Source: Allobosea sp. | GTDB taxonomy: Bacteria; Pseudomonadota; Alphaproteobacteria; Rhizobiales; Beijerinckiaceae | Length of the DNA stretch: 64,000 nucleotides | NCBI RefSeq assembly: GCF_017308015.1 | Contig: NZ_JAFKFW010000006.1 | Span: 124,001 to 188,000 of the forward strand | Reading direction: 5' to 3' | In this document: positions 16,074 to 25,612 of the stretch, piece by piece | Layout of the letters: every line of letters starts with the position of its first letter | Position numbering within the stretch: position 1 is the first letter of the stretch | The notes under the pieces: model-generated | Databases searched by the model: none | Seen by the model: only the letters and a program-made list of their open reading frames with translations | Told to the model about the DNA's origin: nothing | Made by a program: the position numbers and the translations under genes

Positions 16074-17129
16074 TTATTTCTTGGCGACCACCGTCTTGTT
16101 GAAGGCCTCGATAATCGCTGCGCGGTTTTTGTTGATCTTGTTCCAGTCGGGTAGTGCCAAGCTCTTGATCGAGCCATCCGCACCCCAGGGCATGCGCTGC
16201 TTGGCATTATCCGACAGCTCGATTCCGGCTGTTGCCGGTCCGACATAGATCTTCTCTGCCATACACTTGGCCGGCGTCTTGCCAATCGCGTAGTTCATGA
16301 ATTTCTCCGCCAGCACCTGTTTCTTGCTATTGGCGACGAGATGCAGCCGGATGTCACCTCCGATGGCTCCTTCTTTCGGCACAACGAACGCGATCGGAAG
16401 CTTTTGATCACGCATGGCGTATGCGGAGCTTGCGTAATGGGCGCCGACGATGACCTCGTTGCTTTGGAACAGATTGGTTCCGGCGCCAGCGGTATCGAAA
16501 TAAGCCGAAACTTTGAGCTGCTTCAGCTTATCGAATGCGGGCGTGACATTGTCCGCATTGCCACCGACTAGCCCCGCAAGGTGCACGATGAAGGGGACGC
16601 CCATGGCGTTGGAGGGGCTGGGAAAGGTGACCGCTCCGGCGAATTCGGGCTTCCACAGATCAAGCCATGAGGTCGGCGCCTGCTTGATGTCACGCGTATT
16701 GTAGGCGAGTCCAAGTGAATAGAAGCCGGTACTGACGGCGAAGGCCTTTCCATCAGAGCCCTTATAGACGCCCTCGGGCATCATTCCCGACACCGCGGGA
16801 ACCCTGGCGGCATCGATCGGCGCGACGACGCCATCGGCCGCGGCGATCTCGGAAACGCCTCCGTCGAGCCAGACAGCATCCAAAGAAGGTGCCGCCTTCT
16901 GTTGACGCAGCTTGCTTAACGTCACGCCCGAGACGCCCGGCTCAGGTGTGACCTTCACCCCTGTATCCCGTGTGAAGGGGTCGATGATGCAGGCCTGCAT
17001 CGCCGCGCCCCACTCTCCACCGTATGTGGCTACGGTGATGGAGTCCTCAGCCGCAGCTATATTCGCGAATGCTCCAACAGCCGCGAATGAAACCGCGCCA
17101 GCGAGCTGTTTTGCTTTGAAATTTGCCAT
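16074..17129 (-). CDS. ABC transporter substrate-binding protein, spermidine/putrescine (PotD) type
   Basis: 351 residues from ATG 17129, preceded by a strong GGAGGAG site; the open frame extends further but without such a site. Signal peptide ends near A-N-I-A-A-A-E. The mature protein starts I-T-V-A-T-Y-G-G-E-W and contains W-L-D-G-G and K-P-E-F-A-G-A-V-T-F-P-S-P-S, the pattern of PotD/AfuA-like proteins that bind polyamines, iron or small organic acids. The matching ATPase and permeases lie at 20018-22783 on the other strand, across the LysR gene. The split is unusual but the parts make one complete importer. It is divergent from the LysR at 17233. Confidence 0.88.
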   Translation of the reverse strand: MANFKAKQLAGAVSFAAVGAFANIAAAEDSITVATYGGEWGAAMQACIIDPFTRDTGVKVTPEPGVSGVTLSKLRQQKAAPSLDAVWLDGGVSEIAAADGVVAPIDAARVPAVSGMMPEGVYKGSDGKAFAVSTGFYSLGLAYNTRDIKQAPTSWLDLWKPEFAGAVTFPSPSNAMGVPFIVHLAGLVGGNADNVTPAFDKLKQLKVSAYFDTAGAGTNLFQSNEVIVGAHYASSAYAMRDQKLPIAFVVPKEGAIGGDIRLHLVANSKKQVLAEKFMNYAIGKTPAKCMAEKIYVGPATAGIELSDNAKQRMPWGADGSIKSLALPDWNKINKNRAAIIEAFNKTVVAKK

Positions 17130-17193
17130 GGTTTCTCCTCCGCCTCTGGCCTTTTTCCTTGAGATAGATATGAGGACCCGGCACAGTTCCAGC

Positions 17194-17204
17194 TTCAAAT
17201 TGAA
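17194..17204. promoter_or_regulatory. LysR-type operator candidate
   Basis: TTCAA-A-TTGAA, a perfect 11-bp palindrome in the 103-bp region between the divergent ABC binding-protein and LysR starts. It lies 28 bp before the LysR ATG, where such regulators often autoregulate. It fits the T-(N)-A dyad form loosely. Confidence 0.45.
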
Positions 17205-17232
17205 ATCCGCGGGTCTGAGATAACTTTTCGCT

Positions 17233-18153
17233 ATGAATATCCGGCAGCTCGAAGCGTTCAAGACCATCATGGAGATCGGCAGCTTCACCAGGGCGGCCGA
17301 GAAGCTCAATCTGTCGCAACCCGCCGTCAGCAAATTGATCTTTCTGCTCGAGCGGAGATGCGGGTTTTCCCTTTTCCATCGCCAGAAGAACGGCGTGGTG
17401 CCAACGGCAGAGGGACAGATGCTCTATTCGGAAGTGGAGCGGGTCTTCCTCAGCGTGGACTCCGTTTCCGCACGGGCGCGAGCCATCAAGCACTTCGACT
17501 ATGGCGAGATCAATCTGGTCTCTTATCCGTCGCTCGCGGCGAGGGTCCTGCCACCGATCCTTGGCGGATTCCTGGCGACCAGACAGGGTCTGAAGATCGA
17601 GATGTCGAGCCGCAATTCCTGGCTGCTCGTCGAAGCGGTCGCGACTCAAGGGTTTGATCTAGGCTTCGGCATGTTTGCCCCGGACAGGCCGGGCGTGCGC
17701 TTCGACAAGCTGTGTTCGATGAAGGCGGTCTGTGCCCTTCCTCCCGACCATCACTTGGTCTCTCGATACGTGATCGAAGCGAAGGACTTGCACGGCGAGC
17801 GTTTCGTCGGGATGGTCGAAGAGGATCGCGCGCAATTGGAGATCGACCGGGTTTTTGCGGAATGCGGCTCCGATCGGAACATCGTGATCAAGGCCCAGCT
17901 CACCGAGGCGTGTTGCTCCTTCGTGGCGGCTGGCGTAGGCGTTTCCATCGTCGATCCACTCAGCACTGAAGGGTTCCCGCCAAACCAGCTCGTGATCAGG
18001 CCCTTCCGCCCTGTCGTGAATTTCAACGTTTGGGTCGTGACGCCTAGCTTCCGGGAGCCTTCGCTCGCAACCAGGGCACTGATAGAACACGTTCGGTCCA
18101 ATTTGACGGCCAAGATTGCAGCCATGGCAACGGCTATTGGCGATCTGTCTTAG
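17233..18153 (+). CDS. LysR-family transcriptional regulator
   Basis: 306 residues. The helix-turn-helix region reads F-K-T-I-M-E-I-G-S-F-T-R-A-A-E-K-L-N-L-S-Q-P-A-V-S-K, then R-R-C-G-F-S-L-F-H-R. The effector domain follows. It differs clearly from the LysR at 15139. Located between the divergent ABC binding-protein gene and the AtuA-family operon, it is the likely regulator of both, tying the two halves of the ABC transporter together. It resembles regulators of amino-acid and opine catabolism by eye; no ligand can be assigned. Confidence 0.92.
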   Translation: MNIRQLEAFKTIMEIGSFTRAAEKLNLSQPAVSKLIFLLERRCGFSLFHRQKNGVVPTAEGQMLYSEVERVFLSVDSVSARARAIKHFDYGEINLVSYPSLAARVLPPILGGFLATRQGLKIEMSSRNSWLLVEAVATQGFDLGFGMFAPDRPGVRFDKLCSMKAVCALPPDHHLVSRYVIEAKDLHGERFVGMVEEDRAQLEIDRVFAECGSDRNIVIKAQLTEACCSFVAAGVGVSIVDPLSTEGFPPNQLVIRPFRPVVNFNVWVVTPSFREPSLATRALIEHVRSNLTAKIAAMATAIGDLS

Positions 18154-18320
18154 CGCTGAAACGCCCCCGCTTGGGAAGTACATATCCTGGAGTTATGACT
18201 GACCTGCCAGAAGAAATTTGACCCTTGGCTGCCCCTCAATCTGAATAGAGCGCGTCGAGACCGCGATGCCATCGCGGAACAGACAGCTTTTTGGATCGAG
18301 CGACGGATCAGGGTCAAAAT

Positions 18321-19664
18321 ATGTCCGGCATCACGGTGCTAACGCCTACGGGCACTCTGGGCTACGGCTTCGGTGATGAGGCTTTGGCACGGGGCATGTC
18401 GCTCAAACCGTCGGTCATTGCCGTCGATGCGGGCTCCACGGATCCAGGTCCGCATTATCTTGGCTCCGGTAAGCCTCTGGTTTCCGACGTCAGTATCAAA
18501 CGAGAGCTGACCGCTCTGATCCAAGCCGGGCGGAATGTCGGCATTCCGGTGATCGTCGGCAGCGTCGGCGGTGCGGGATCAAGCGTCCAGGTCGATCGAA
18601 CGGCGAAGCTTGTTCGCGAGATCGCAAAGGAAACCGGCCTCAAGCTGAAGCTCGCGACGATTCGCTCTGACATCCCGATCGAACGGGCCAAGCGCGCGGT
18701 TGCCGCCGGCGAAGTGATCGATTTCGAAGCCGGCCATATCCTGACACAGGAAGCTCTCGATGAGACTGTGACGCTCGTCGCCCAGATGGGCCATGAGCCG
18801 ATTTGCGCGGCGCTCGATGCTGGTGCCGACGTGATCATCGCCGGTCGCGCCTGCGACGACTCTGTGATCGCCGCCTATCCCATCTGGAAAGGCGCCGATC
18901 CGGCGCTTGCGATCCATATGGGCAAGATCCTCGAATGTGGTGCTTTCTCTGCTGAGCCCTTCGCGATGGACGTGATGCTTGGCACCGTCCACGACGACAG
19001 CTTCGTGCTCGAGCCCGGCAGCATTAAGCGGCGTGCGTCGGTGAAATCGGTTTCCGCGCACTCTCTCTATGAGCGTGAAAACCCCTTCAAGCAGGGTGGG
19101 CCGGGCCACGAAATCGACCTCTCGGAGTGTTCCTTCGAACAACTCAGCGACAGACAGGTTCGCGTTACGGGTGCGAAGCTTTCCGAAACGGACGACTACT
19201 ACGTGAAGCTGGAAGGCGCGCGACTCGCTGGTTATCGCTCGATCTCGATTGCTGGAATTCGCTGCCCAACCACCATAGCGGCGCTCGACGGCATCCTAGA
19301 TCAGCTCAAGGTTAGGGCCATCGAGTACTTCGCACCCTCGCCCATATCGATGCAGTTCCATGTCTACGGTCGCGATGGCGTGATGAAGGAACTGGAGCAG
19401 GAGCACGGTCTGCAGCGCGAGGTGGGGCTCGTGATCGAGGTCACTGCCGCGACCCAAGAGCTGGCACATGCCGCGTGCCACCAAATCAGCGGCGCAATGC
19501 TGCACCATCATTACGAAGGCATCATCAATCCTTCGGGCAACCTCGCCTTCCCCTATTCGCCGTCCGACCTCGATGTCGGCCCGGTCTACGAGTTCAGCGC
19601 ATACCATCTGATGAAGGTGGATACGCCCACCGAACTCTTCCCCATCAGCATCGAGGAGCTGTGA
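18321..19664 (+). CDS. AtuA-family (DUF1446) protein
   Basis: 447 residues from ATG 18321, with AGGG just upstream; an earlier in-frame start exists at 18291. Opens T-V-L-T-P-T-G-T-L-G-Y-G-F and contains D-A-G-S-T-D-P-G-P-H-Y-L-G-S-G, then G-S-V-G-G-A-G, D-A-G-A-D-V-I-I-A-G-R-A-C-D-D, and P-F-A-M-D-V. These are the conserved blocks of the acyclic terpene utilisation AtuA family. Its biochemical role is not established, though in terpene degraders it is needed for growth on citronellol-type compounds. The DUF4387 gene follows one base later, a common pairing. Confidence 0.85.
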   Translation: MSGITVLTPTGTLGYGFGDEALARGMSLKPSVIAVDAGSTDPGPHYLGSGKPLVSDVSIKRELTALIQAGRNVGIPVIVGSVGGAGSSVQVDRTAKLVREIAKETGLKLKLATIRSDIPIERAKRAVAAGEVIDFEAGHILTQEALDETVTLVAQMGHEPICAALDAGADVIIAGRACDDSVIAAYPIWKGADPALAIHMGKILECGAFSAEPFAMDVMLGTVHDDSFVLEPGSIKRRASVKSVSAHSLYERENPFKQGGPGHEIDLSECSFEQLSDRQVRVTGAKLSETDDYYVKLEGARLAGYRSISIAGIRCPTTIAALDGILDQLKVRAIEYFAPSPISMQFHVYGRDGVMKELEQEHGLQREVGLVIEVTAATQELAHAACHQISGAMLHHHYEGIINPSGNLAFPYSPSDLDVGPVYEFSAYHLMKVDTPTELFPISIEEL

Positions 19665-19665
19665 G

Positions 19666-19989
19666 ATGAGCCCCCGCCCTCTGCGCGAGATTGCGGACAT
19701 TGTCCGCAGCAAGAATGCCGGTCCCTATCGCATAACCTTCGACATCCTGTGCAAGGAAAAGTCGAATTTTGAACTCATCCGGTCATCCGGCGCCATCACG
19801 CCTCAATCGGTCGCGAAGGCCTATGGGCTGTCCGTCACCGACATTTCGTCTTTCTTCGAGATCGACATGGCTAACGCCATCAAGATCACGATCAAACGGC
19901 CAAGAGCCCAAGGTTCGGGAGGCGAAGGCGACATGTATGGCTGCCAGCAGCACGTTCCGCTTATGAACATGCTCATCCCCTTGCGTTGA
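19666..19989 (+). CDS. DUF4387 domain protein
   Basis: 107 residues, starting one base after the AtuA-family stop. Contains R-S-K-N-A-G-P-Y-R-I-T-F-D-I-L-C, then D-I-S-S-F-F-E-I-D-M-A-N-A-I-K-I-T, and ends D-M-Y-G-C-Q-Q-H-V-P. Short proteins of this family regularly follow or are fused to DUF1446 proteins, which suggests they form a complex. No catalytic residues can be assigned from the sequence. Confidence 0.85.
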   Translation: MSPRPLREIADIVRSKNAGPYRITFDILCKEKSNFELIRSSGAITPQSVAKAYGLSVTDISSFFEIDMANAIKITIKRPRAQGSGGEGDMYGCQQHVPLMNMLIPLR

Positions 19990-20017
19990 AGAGACGCGTG
20001 AACAATCCGGATTGCAC

Positions 20018-21082
20018 ATGAACAACGGCTACATCAGGGTCGAGCATCTTACGAAGCGCTATGGCGACCTCGTGGTGTTGAACGACATCTCCCTTGATGT
20101 CGCCGAGGGCGAGTTCCTGGCGCTGCTCGGACCCAGCGGGTGTGGCAAGACGACTTTGCTGCGCGCGATCGCGGGATTCGTCGAGTTCAGCGAAGGCGAT
20201 ATCCGGATCGACGGGCGTTCCATGAAGCGCCTGCCGCCCAATCGCAGACCGGTGAATACCGTATTCCAGAATTACGCCCTGTTTCCGCACCTGACCGTCG
20301 CACAGAATGTCGGTTTCGGACCAAGACGTGCAGGCAAGGTCGCGGCCGAAGTTGCGTCCATTGTTGAGGAATGCCTCTCGACGGTCGGAATGGCTGCTTA
20401 TGGGGAGCGCTTCCCGGCCCAGCTTTCGGGGGGGCAACAGCAGCGCGTGGCGCTGGCACGGGCAATCGCCAACCGCCCTAAGGTGCTGCTGCTCGACGAG
20501 CCGCTCGGCGCGCTCGACCTGAAGCTGCGCAAGCAGATGCAGATCGAGCTGAAGACGCTCCAGCAGAAACTGGGCATCACCTTCATCTTCGTTACGCATG
20601 ATCAGGAGGAAGCCCTGGTCATGGCCGATCGCATCGCCGTGATGGATGCCGGCCGCATAGCCCAGATCGGCTCCGGCCGCGACATCTACCACGCCCCGGC
20701 CGAGCGCTATGTCGCCGACTTCATCGGCGACGCCAATCTGCTGGCTGCGACCGTCGCTGCCGATGGTTCTCTCGCCATTGGCTCGCTTTCGATCGCAGCC
20801 CGCCATGGCGCGGCGGCTGGCAGCAAGGCGACATATCTTCTCCGTCCCGAAGCGATTCGTGTCGACCATGCGCAGGATCCTTCGGCCGATTTCGTTTCCC
20901 TACCGGCCTGCGTCCAAGAGATCGTCTTCGCGGGGGGGATCATCAGGATCTACGCCGTTTCCAGTGACGGGCAGGAGATCGTCGCACAACAGACCGCGCT
21001 TGCGGGCGAGGCGCCGATCGCGGTCGGCGACGAGGTCGTGCTTTCGTGGCACCGCGACAGCGGTCGGGTCCTGACCAAATGA
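20018..21082 (+). CDS. ABC transporter ATP-binding protein, PotA type
   Basis: 354 residues from ATG 20018; a TTG two codons earlier is less likely. Walker [11 protein letters not shown]-loop F-Q-N-Y-A-L-F-P, signature L-S-G-G-Q-Q-Q-R, Walker B V-L-L-L-D-E-P and switch His in V-T-H-D-Q are complete. The last about 110 residues form a TOBE-type regulatory domain as in PotA/FbpC. Powers uptake with the two permeases that follow and the binding protein at 16074-17129. Confidence 0.93.
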   Translation: MNNGYIRVEHLTKRYGDLVVLNDISLDVAEGEFLALLGPSGCGKTTLLRAIAGFVEFSEGDIRIDGRSMKRLPPNRRPVNTVFQNYALFPHLTVAQNVGFGPRRAGKVAAEVASIVEECLSTVGMAAYGERFPAQLSGGQQQRVALARAIANRPKVLLLDEPLGALDLKLRKQMQIELKTLQQKLGITFIFVTHDQEEALVMADRIAVMDAGRIAQIGSGRDIYHAPAERYVADFIGDANLLAATVAADGSLAIGSLSIAARHGAAAGSKATYLLRPEAIRVDHAQDPSADFVSLPACVQEIVFAGGIIRIYAVSSDGQEIVAQQTALAGEAPIAVGDEVVLSWHRDSGRVLTK

Positions 21083-21122
21083 GCTCAAGTTCAGCTCGCT
21101 CCGAGGCAGGGGAGGCCTTGCC

Positions 21123-21977
21123 ATGAGAATCCGCAACGGCTGGGCAGCTCTCCTCGTTGGCGTGCCGCTGGCCTTTATGGCCGCTTTCTTCCTTGTCCCG
21201 TTCTTCGTGGTCGTCATGGCGAGCTTCCAGACCAAGGACGGCGCGTGGAGCCTCGCGAACTACGCACGGATACTGGGGGACAGCTATTATCCGAGCATCC
21301 TCTACGTCACGTTCAAGTTGTCGCTGATCGCAACGCTCGTTTCCTTCGTCATTGGCTACCCGATCGCCTATTACATCGTGAATGTGGTGCGCAGCCGAAT
21401 GGCGAGGCGCATCTGCTACATCCTCGTCATCATGCCGCTGTTCACGAGCAATATCGTGCGCTCGTTCGGCTGGATGATCCTGCTCGGACGCCAGGGCTTG
21501 GTGAACACCACGCTGATGACACTCGGTCTGACCGATCGGCCTATGCCGATCTTGTTTACCGAGCTCAGCATCATCATCGGCTTGACCTACATCCTCGTCC
21601 CCTTCATGGTGCTGACTGTCGCCGGCGTACTTCAGACCATCGACAAATCGCTGGTGGAGGCCGCGCTCGATCTGGGGGCGAACCGCTTCGTCACCTTCGC
21701 GAAAGTGACGTTCCCGCTCAGCCTTCCCGGCGTTGTCGCGGGCTCGCTGATCGTCTTCACGCTGGCGGTCAGCGCCTATGTGGTGCCGAGCATCATGAGC
21801 GGCGGCCGGACCGTTGTCATGGCCATGTCGATCTTCGAGCAGTACGGCTCGCTGTTCGACTTCAACTTCGGCGCGGCGCTTGCCGTCGGCCTGCTCGTCG
21901 TCACGCTTGTCCTGATCGCGCTTTATCTTTTCTTCATCGAACGGCAGCCGGCAGGCCGCCAGGCGGTGCGCTCATGA
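21123..21977 (+). CDS. ABC transporter permease, PotB type
   Basis: 284 residues with about six membrane helices. The cytoplasmic EAA loop is visible as E-A-A-L-D-L-G-A-N-R-F-V-T-F-A-K-V-T-F-P-L. It pairs with the second permease, whose start overlaps its stop by four bases (ATGA). This type transfers polyamines or other small charged molecules from the binding protein into the cytoplasm. Confidence 0.93.
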   Translation: MRIRNGWAALLVGVPLAFMAAFFLVPFFVVVMASFQTKDGAWSLANYARILGDSYYPSILYVTFKLSLIATLVSFVIGYPIAYYIVNVVRSRMARRICYILVIMPLFTSNIVRSFGWMILLGRQGLVNTTLMTLGLTDRPMPILFTELSIIIGLTYILVPFMVLTVAGVLQTIDKSLVEAALDLGANRFVTFAKVTFPLSLPGVVAGSLIVFTLAVSAYVVPSIMSGGRTVVMAMSIFEQYGSLFDFNFGAALAVGLLVVTLVLIALYLFFIERQPAGRQAVRS

Positions 21978-22783
21978 TGACGTTCCCGGAACGAATTGGT
22001 CGCTTCCTGCTTCTTGCTTTCGTGTGGGCGGGCCTAGCCTTCCTGACCATTCCGCTCGCCATCATCGTGGCGGTCTCGTTCACTGAGACGGAATACCTGA
22101 CCTTCCCTCCGCAGGGCTTTACCTTGCGCTGGTACGAGCAGTTCCTCGCCGACACCTCCTATCTCGATTCGATCGGGCTCAGCGCTTCGATCGCGGTGGC
22201 CTCGACCGTGATCGCGATCCTGATAGGCATTCCGGCGGCGCTCGCCATCACCCGCAGTCAGCTTCCGGGCATGAAGCTCGTCAATACGATCTTCCTGGCG
22301 CCGCTCATCCTGCCGACGATCGTGATCGGTGCAGCGTTGCTCCAGTATGCGAGCATGTTGGGCTTCGCGCGCAGCTATACGGCGCTGCTGGTCGGCCATG
22401 TCGTCATCGTCGTTCCCTACATCCTGCGTACGGTGCTGGCATCTCTGGCCCGCTTCGATCAGACGCTCGAGGAAGCCAGTCTCGATCTAGGGGCCTCACC
22501 CGTGTCGACTTTCTTTCTCGTCACGCTGCCGATCATCAAGCCGGGCCTCGTCGCCGGGGCGCTGTTTGCGCTGATCATCTCCTGGATCAACGTCGAGCTC
22601 AGCATCTTCAATGCGACCGCGGCCCTGATGCCGATCCCGGTCAAGATCTTCAACTACGTGCAATATGCGATCGACCCAATGGTCGCGGCGATCTCCGCAG
22701 GCACAATCTATGTCGCGATCGTCGCCGTGGTCCTGCTCGACGTCTTCGTCGGCATCGATCGAGTCGCTGCCCCATCCAAATAG
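21974..22783 (+). CDS. ABC transporter permease, PotC type
   Basis: 269 residues from ATG 21974; the frame is open further upstream but that part is antisense-like read-through of the first permease gene. Six predicted helices and an EAA loop, E-E-A-S-L-D-L-G-A-S-P-V-S-T-F-F. Second half of the permease dimer. The CoA-transferase gene follows after 39 bp. Confidence 0.93.
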   Translation: MMTFPERIGRFLLLAFVWAGLAFLTIPLAIIVAVSFTETEYLTFPPQGFTLRWYEQFLADTSYLDSIGLSASIAVASTVIAILIGIPAALAITRSQLPGMKLVNTIFLAPLILPTIVIGAALLQYASMLGFARSYTALLVGHVVIVVPYILRTVLASLARFDQTLEEASLDLGASPVSTFFLVTLPIIKPGLVAGALFALIISWINVELSIFNATAALMPIPVKIFNYVQYAIDPMVAAISAGTIYVAIVAVVLLDVFVGIDRVAAPSK

Positions 22784-22822
22784 CGGCCAAGGCCGCGCAA
22801 TCCCATCAGAAAGCGAGCCATC

Positions 22823-24037
22823 ATGGAAGCGCACGCCCGAACTACGCCTGAAGGAGCCCTCTCGGATCTCAAGGTGCTCGAACTCGGCTCGATGTTGGCC
22901 GGCCCCTTCGTAGGCTCGATGCTGGCTGATTTCGGCGCCCGGGTCATCAAGGTCGAGAAGCCCGGAAAGCCCGACGCGCTACGCGAGTGGCCGCCGCACA
23001 AGGACGGCGCGGCGCTATGGTGGAAGACGATGGCGCGCAACAAGCACGCGGTCACGCTCGATATTTCGCGGCCGGAGGCGCGGGAACTCGCATTGCGCCT
23101 GATCGGCGAAAGCGACATCGTCATCGAGAATTTTCGCCCGGGTACGCTCGAGCGCTGGGGCTTCGATCCGGCCGAACTTTCGCAGCGTTTTCCGCGCATC
23201 GTCTGGGTGCGCGTCAGCGGATGGGGTCAGACGGGACCCAACCGGGAGCAGGGCGGATACGCCACGATCGCCGAGGCCTTTTCCGGCCTCGCCTCCTTCA
23301 CCGGTCATGCCGATAAAGGGCCAACGGTTTCGGCCTTTCCGATGGGCGATTATCTGGCCGGCATCTTTGGCGCCTTTGGAGCCCTCGCGGCTATTCATCG
23401 GCGCGAGCGCAGCGGCCGCGGCCAGGTCGTCGACGTGGCGCTCTATGAACCCCTGCTGCGCATCATCGAGTCGGTGGTCGTCCGCTACGACCAGACCGGA
23501 AGAAAGAAGCCGCTCCTCGGCAATCAGATGGAAGAGGACGTTCCGCGCAACGTCTACGCGACCGCCGATGGCGGCGCGATCGCGATCAGTTGCGGCTCGC
23601 AGAGCATCTATGACGGGCTCGTCGATGCCATGCAGAGGCCCGACCTCAAGAGCGATCCGCGTTTTGCGACCATGGCCGATCGCGTGATCCATCGCGACGC
23701 CATCGATGGTGAGGTCGCCGCCTGGCTGAAGACGCAGCCGACTGCCTCGGCGCTCGAAAGGCTCGTGGCCAACAAAGTCGTCGCCGGCAAGATCAACGAC
23801 ATCGCCGATGTGCTCGGCGACGCCCATATCGCGGCCCGCGAGGCAATCCGCACGCTCGTCGACGAGACCCTAGGGCCGATGCGCATGCCGGCGCCGGTCC
23901 CGAAGCTCAGCGAAACGCCCGGTGACATTCGTTGGTCGGGCCGCGACCCCGGCGCGTCCAACGACGAGGTCTTCGGCGACGGGCTCGGGCTTTCCGCCGC
24001 CGAGATCGAGGACTTGCGGCGTAACCACATCATTTGA
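22823..24037 (+). CDS. Class III CoA-transferase (CaiB/BaiF family)
   Basis: 404 residues, near the usual family length. Opens with L-S-D-L-K-V-L-E-L-G-S-M-L-A-G-P-F-V, then D-F-G-A-R-V-I-K-V-E-K-P-G. The catalytic aspartate is in F-P-M-G-D-Y-L-A-G-I-F-G, and G-R-G-Q-V-V-D-V-A-L-Y-E follows. These enzymes move CoA between acyl groups and would activate the imported acid to its CoA ester. The thiolase-like gene begins seven bases after the stop. Confidence 0.92.
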   Translation: MEAHARTTPEGALSDLKVLELGSMLAGPFVGSMLADFGARVIKVEKPGKPDALREWPPHKDGAALWWKTMARNKHAVTLDISRPEARELALRLIGESDIVIENFRPGTLERWGFDPAELSQRFPRIVWVRVSGWGQTGPNREQGGYATIAEAFSGLASFTGHADKGPTVSAFPMGDYLAGIFGAFGALAAIHRRERSGRGQVVDVALYEPLLRIIESVVVRYDQTGRKKPLLGNQMEEDVPRNVYATADGGAIAISCGSQSIYDGLVDAMQRPDLKSDPRFATMADRVIHRDAIDGEVAAWLKTQPTASALERLVANKVVAGKINDIADVLGDAHIAAREAIRTLVDETLGPMRMPAPVPKLSETPGDIRWSGRDPGASNDEVFGDGLGLSAAEIEDLRRNHII

Positions 24038-24044
24038 GGCGGTC

Positions 24045-25193
24045 ATGACAAGCAACATCGGAATCGCAGGTTACGGCCGCACCACCTATGAGAAGCGCAC
24101 CACGCGCACGCTCTTTTCATTTCTGGCGGAAGCTGGCCGCAAGGCGCTGGATTCAGCCGGCATGAATTTCAAGGACGTCGACGGACTGGCCATCTGCTCC
24201 TTCGAGCTGCCGCCGGACAATACCGTCACGGCAGCGGAGCAACTCGGGATCTCTGTCTCCTGGGCCTATCTCGGCACCGCCGGCAGCGCTGGCCCGGTGG
24301 CCAGCATTATCAATGCCAAACACGCCATCGAGAGCGGCCAGGCCACGACCGTGCTCTGCATCGCCGGCGACAATTACGATGTCGGCGGTCATTTCAAGCT
24401 GATGGACAATTTCAGCCGCGGCCTGCGCAATTACGGCACGCCCCTCGGCTTCGGCGGCGCGAACGGCTTGTTCGGAATCATCCAGCGCAAGCACATGGAA
24501 ACCTACGGCACGCGGCGCGAGGATCTCGGCCGCATCTCCGTCGACCAGCGCCGCAGCGCGCAGCGGAACGAGCATGCGCTTCTGCGCGGCCCGATGACGA
24601 TCGACGATTACATGAACGCCCGCGTCATTGCGGACCCGATCTGCCTTTACGATTGCGTCTTACCCTGCGCGGGCGCCGAAGCGGTCGTCGTCACCACGCT
24701 GGATCGCGCACCGGCCGGGAAGGCTGTGCGCATCCTCTCGGGCTTCGAGCGCCATAATCATCCGCCAATGGAGATCGCCCCGCTGCGCGGTGGCTGGGAG
24801 ACCTTCGCGGGCAAGCTGTATGACAAAGCTGGCTTCGGCCCGCGGGACATGGATTTCGTCCAACTCTACGACGACTATCCGATCATGGTCGCGATCCAGC
24901 TCGAAGACCTAGGCTTCTGCAAGAAGGGCGAGGCCAGCGCCTTCCTGGCCGCGAATAGCTTCTCCTGGGATGGCAGCCTGCCGCTCAATACCGGTGGCGG
25001 CCAGCTCTCCTGCGGGCAGGCCGGCATCGCAGGTGGCCTGCTCAGTGTCACTGAGGCGGTCTGCCAACTGCGCGCCGAGGCCGGCGATCGGCAGGTCGCG
25101 AATGCCAGGCGTGGTCTCGTCGCGGGTTATGGCATGGTCGGCTACGGCCATGGCCTTTCCGCCAGCAGCATCATCCTGGAGGCCGTGCAATGA
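24045..25193 (+). CDS. Thiolase-fold protein lacking the usual catalytic Cys
   Basis: 382 residues from ATG 24045. It has the SCP2-type thiolase layout: an N-terminal G-I-A-G-Y-G-R-T, a core and a C-terminal N-T-G-G-G-Q-L-S-C-G-Q half. At the position where thiolases carry the nucleophilic Cys (before the helix A-S-I-I-N-A-K-H-A-I-E-S-G), this protein reads G-T-A-G-S-A-G. A Q-L-Y-D-D-Y motif sits where steroid side-chain aldolases of this fold (Ltp2 type) use tyrosine. Its stop overlaps the DUF35 gene, as in those aldolase pairs. A retro-aldolase acting on a CoA ester is more likely than a thiolase; this is inference. Confidence 0.85.
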   Translation: MTSNIGIAGYGRTTYEKRTTRTLFSFLAEAGRKALDSAGMNFKDVDGLAICSFELPPDNTVTAAEQLGISVSWAYLGTAGSAGPVASIINAKHAIESGQATTVLCIAGDNYDVGGHFKLMDNFSRGLRNYGTPLGFGGANGLFGIIQRKHMETYGTRREDLGRISVDQRRSAQRNEHALLRGPMTIDDYMNARVIADPICLYDCVLPCAGAEAVVVTTLDRAPAGKAVRILSGFERHNHPPMEIAPLRGGWETFAGKLYDKAGFGPRDMDFVQLYDDYPIMVAIQLEDLGFCKKGEASAFLAANSFSWDGSLPLNTGGGQLSCGQAGIAGGLLSVTEAVCQLRAEAGDRQVANARRGLVAGYGMVGYGHGLSASSIILEAVQ

Positions 25194-25603
25194 GCGCCGA
25201 GATCGCCTATCCCCAACCCTACGAAGACGAGGATAACGCCCCCTTCCTCGCCGGCTGGCGCGAAGGCAAGCTGTTGCTCCAGCAGAGCCGCGATGGAGGC
25301 CCCCTGTTTTTCTATCCGCGCCCGATCTGTCCCTATACCGGCTCGACGGACCTAGTCTGGCGGGAGGTGTCCGGGCGCGGCAAGATCGTGTCGTTCTCGC
25401 TGATCACCCGTCCCAACCATCCTTCATTCAACGAGGAGGTGCCGATCATTCTAGCCGAGGTCGCGCTGGACGAGGGCGCGAGTCTCCTCGGCCGGATCAT
25501 CGGCGCGGAGGCGGCGTCGATCGCGAGCGGAGCCAGGCTGGAACTGCTGCCGCCCAATGAGGCGCGGCGCTACCCGCTGCCGGCCTTCCGGCTTGCCGCG
25601 TGA
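25190..25603 (+). CDS. DUF35 OB-fold protein, partner of the thiolase-like protein
   Basis: 137 residues; the ATG overlaps the preceding stop (ATGA). The OB-fold core (G-R-G-K-I-V-S-F-S-L-I-T-R) and the W-R-E-G-K-L N-terminal hook are present. The zinc ribbon that usually precedes the OB fold normally has four Cys; here only one (P-I-C-P-Y-T-G) remains, so zinc binding is probably lost. In steroid degradation DUF35 proteins form a complex with a thiolase-fold aldolase or hydratase. Confidence 0.85.
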   Translation: MSAEIAYPQPYEDEDNAPFLAGWREGKLLLQQSRDGGPLFFYPRPICPYTGSTDLVWREVSGRGKIVSFSLITRPNHPSFNEEVPIILAEVALDEGASLLGRIIGAEAASIASGARLELLPPNEARRYPLPAFRLAA

Positions 25604-25612
25604 GGCCTGGCA

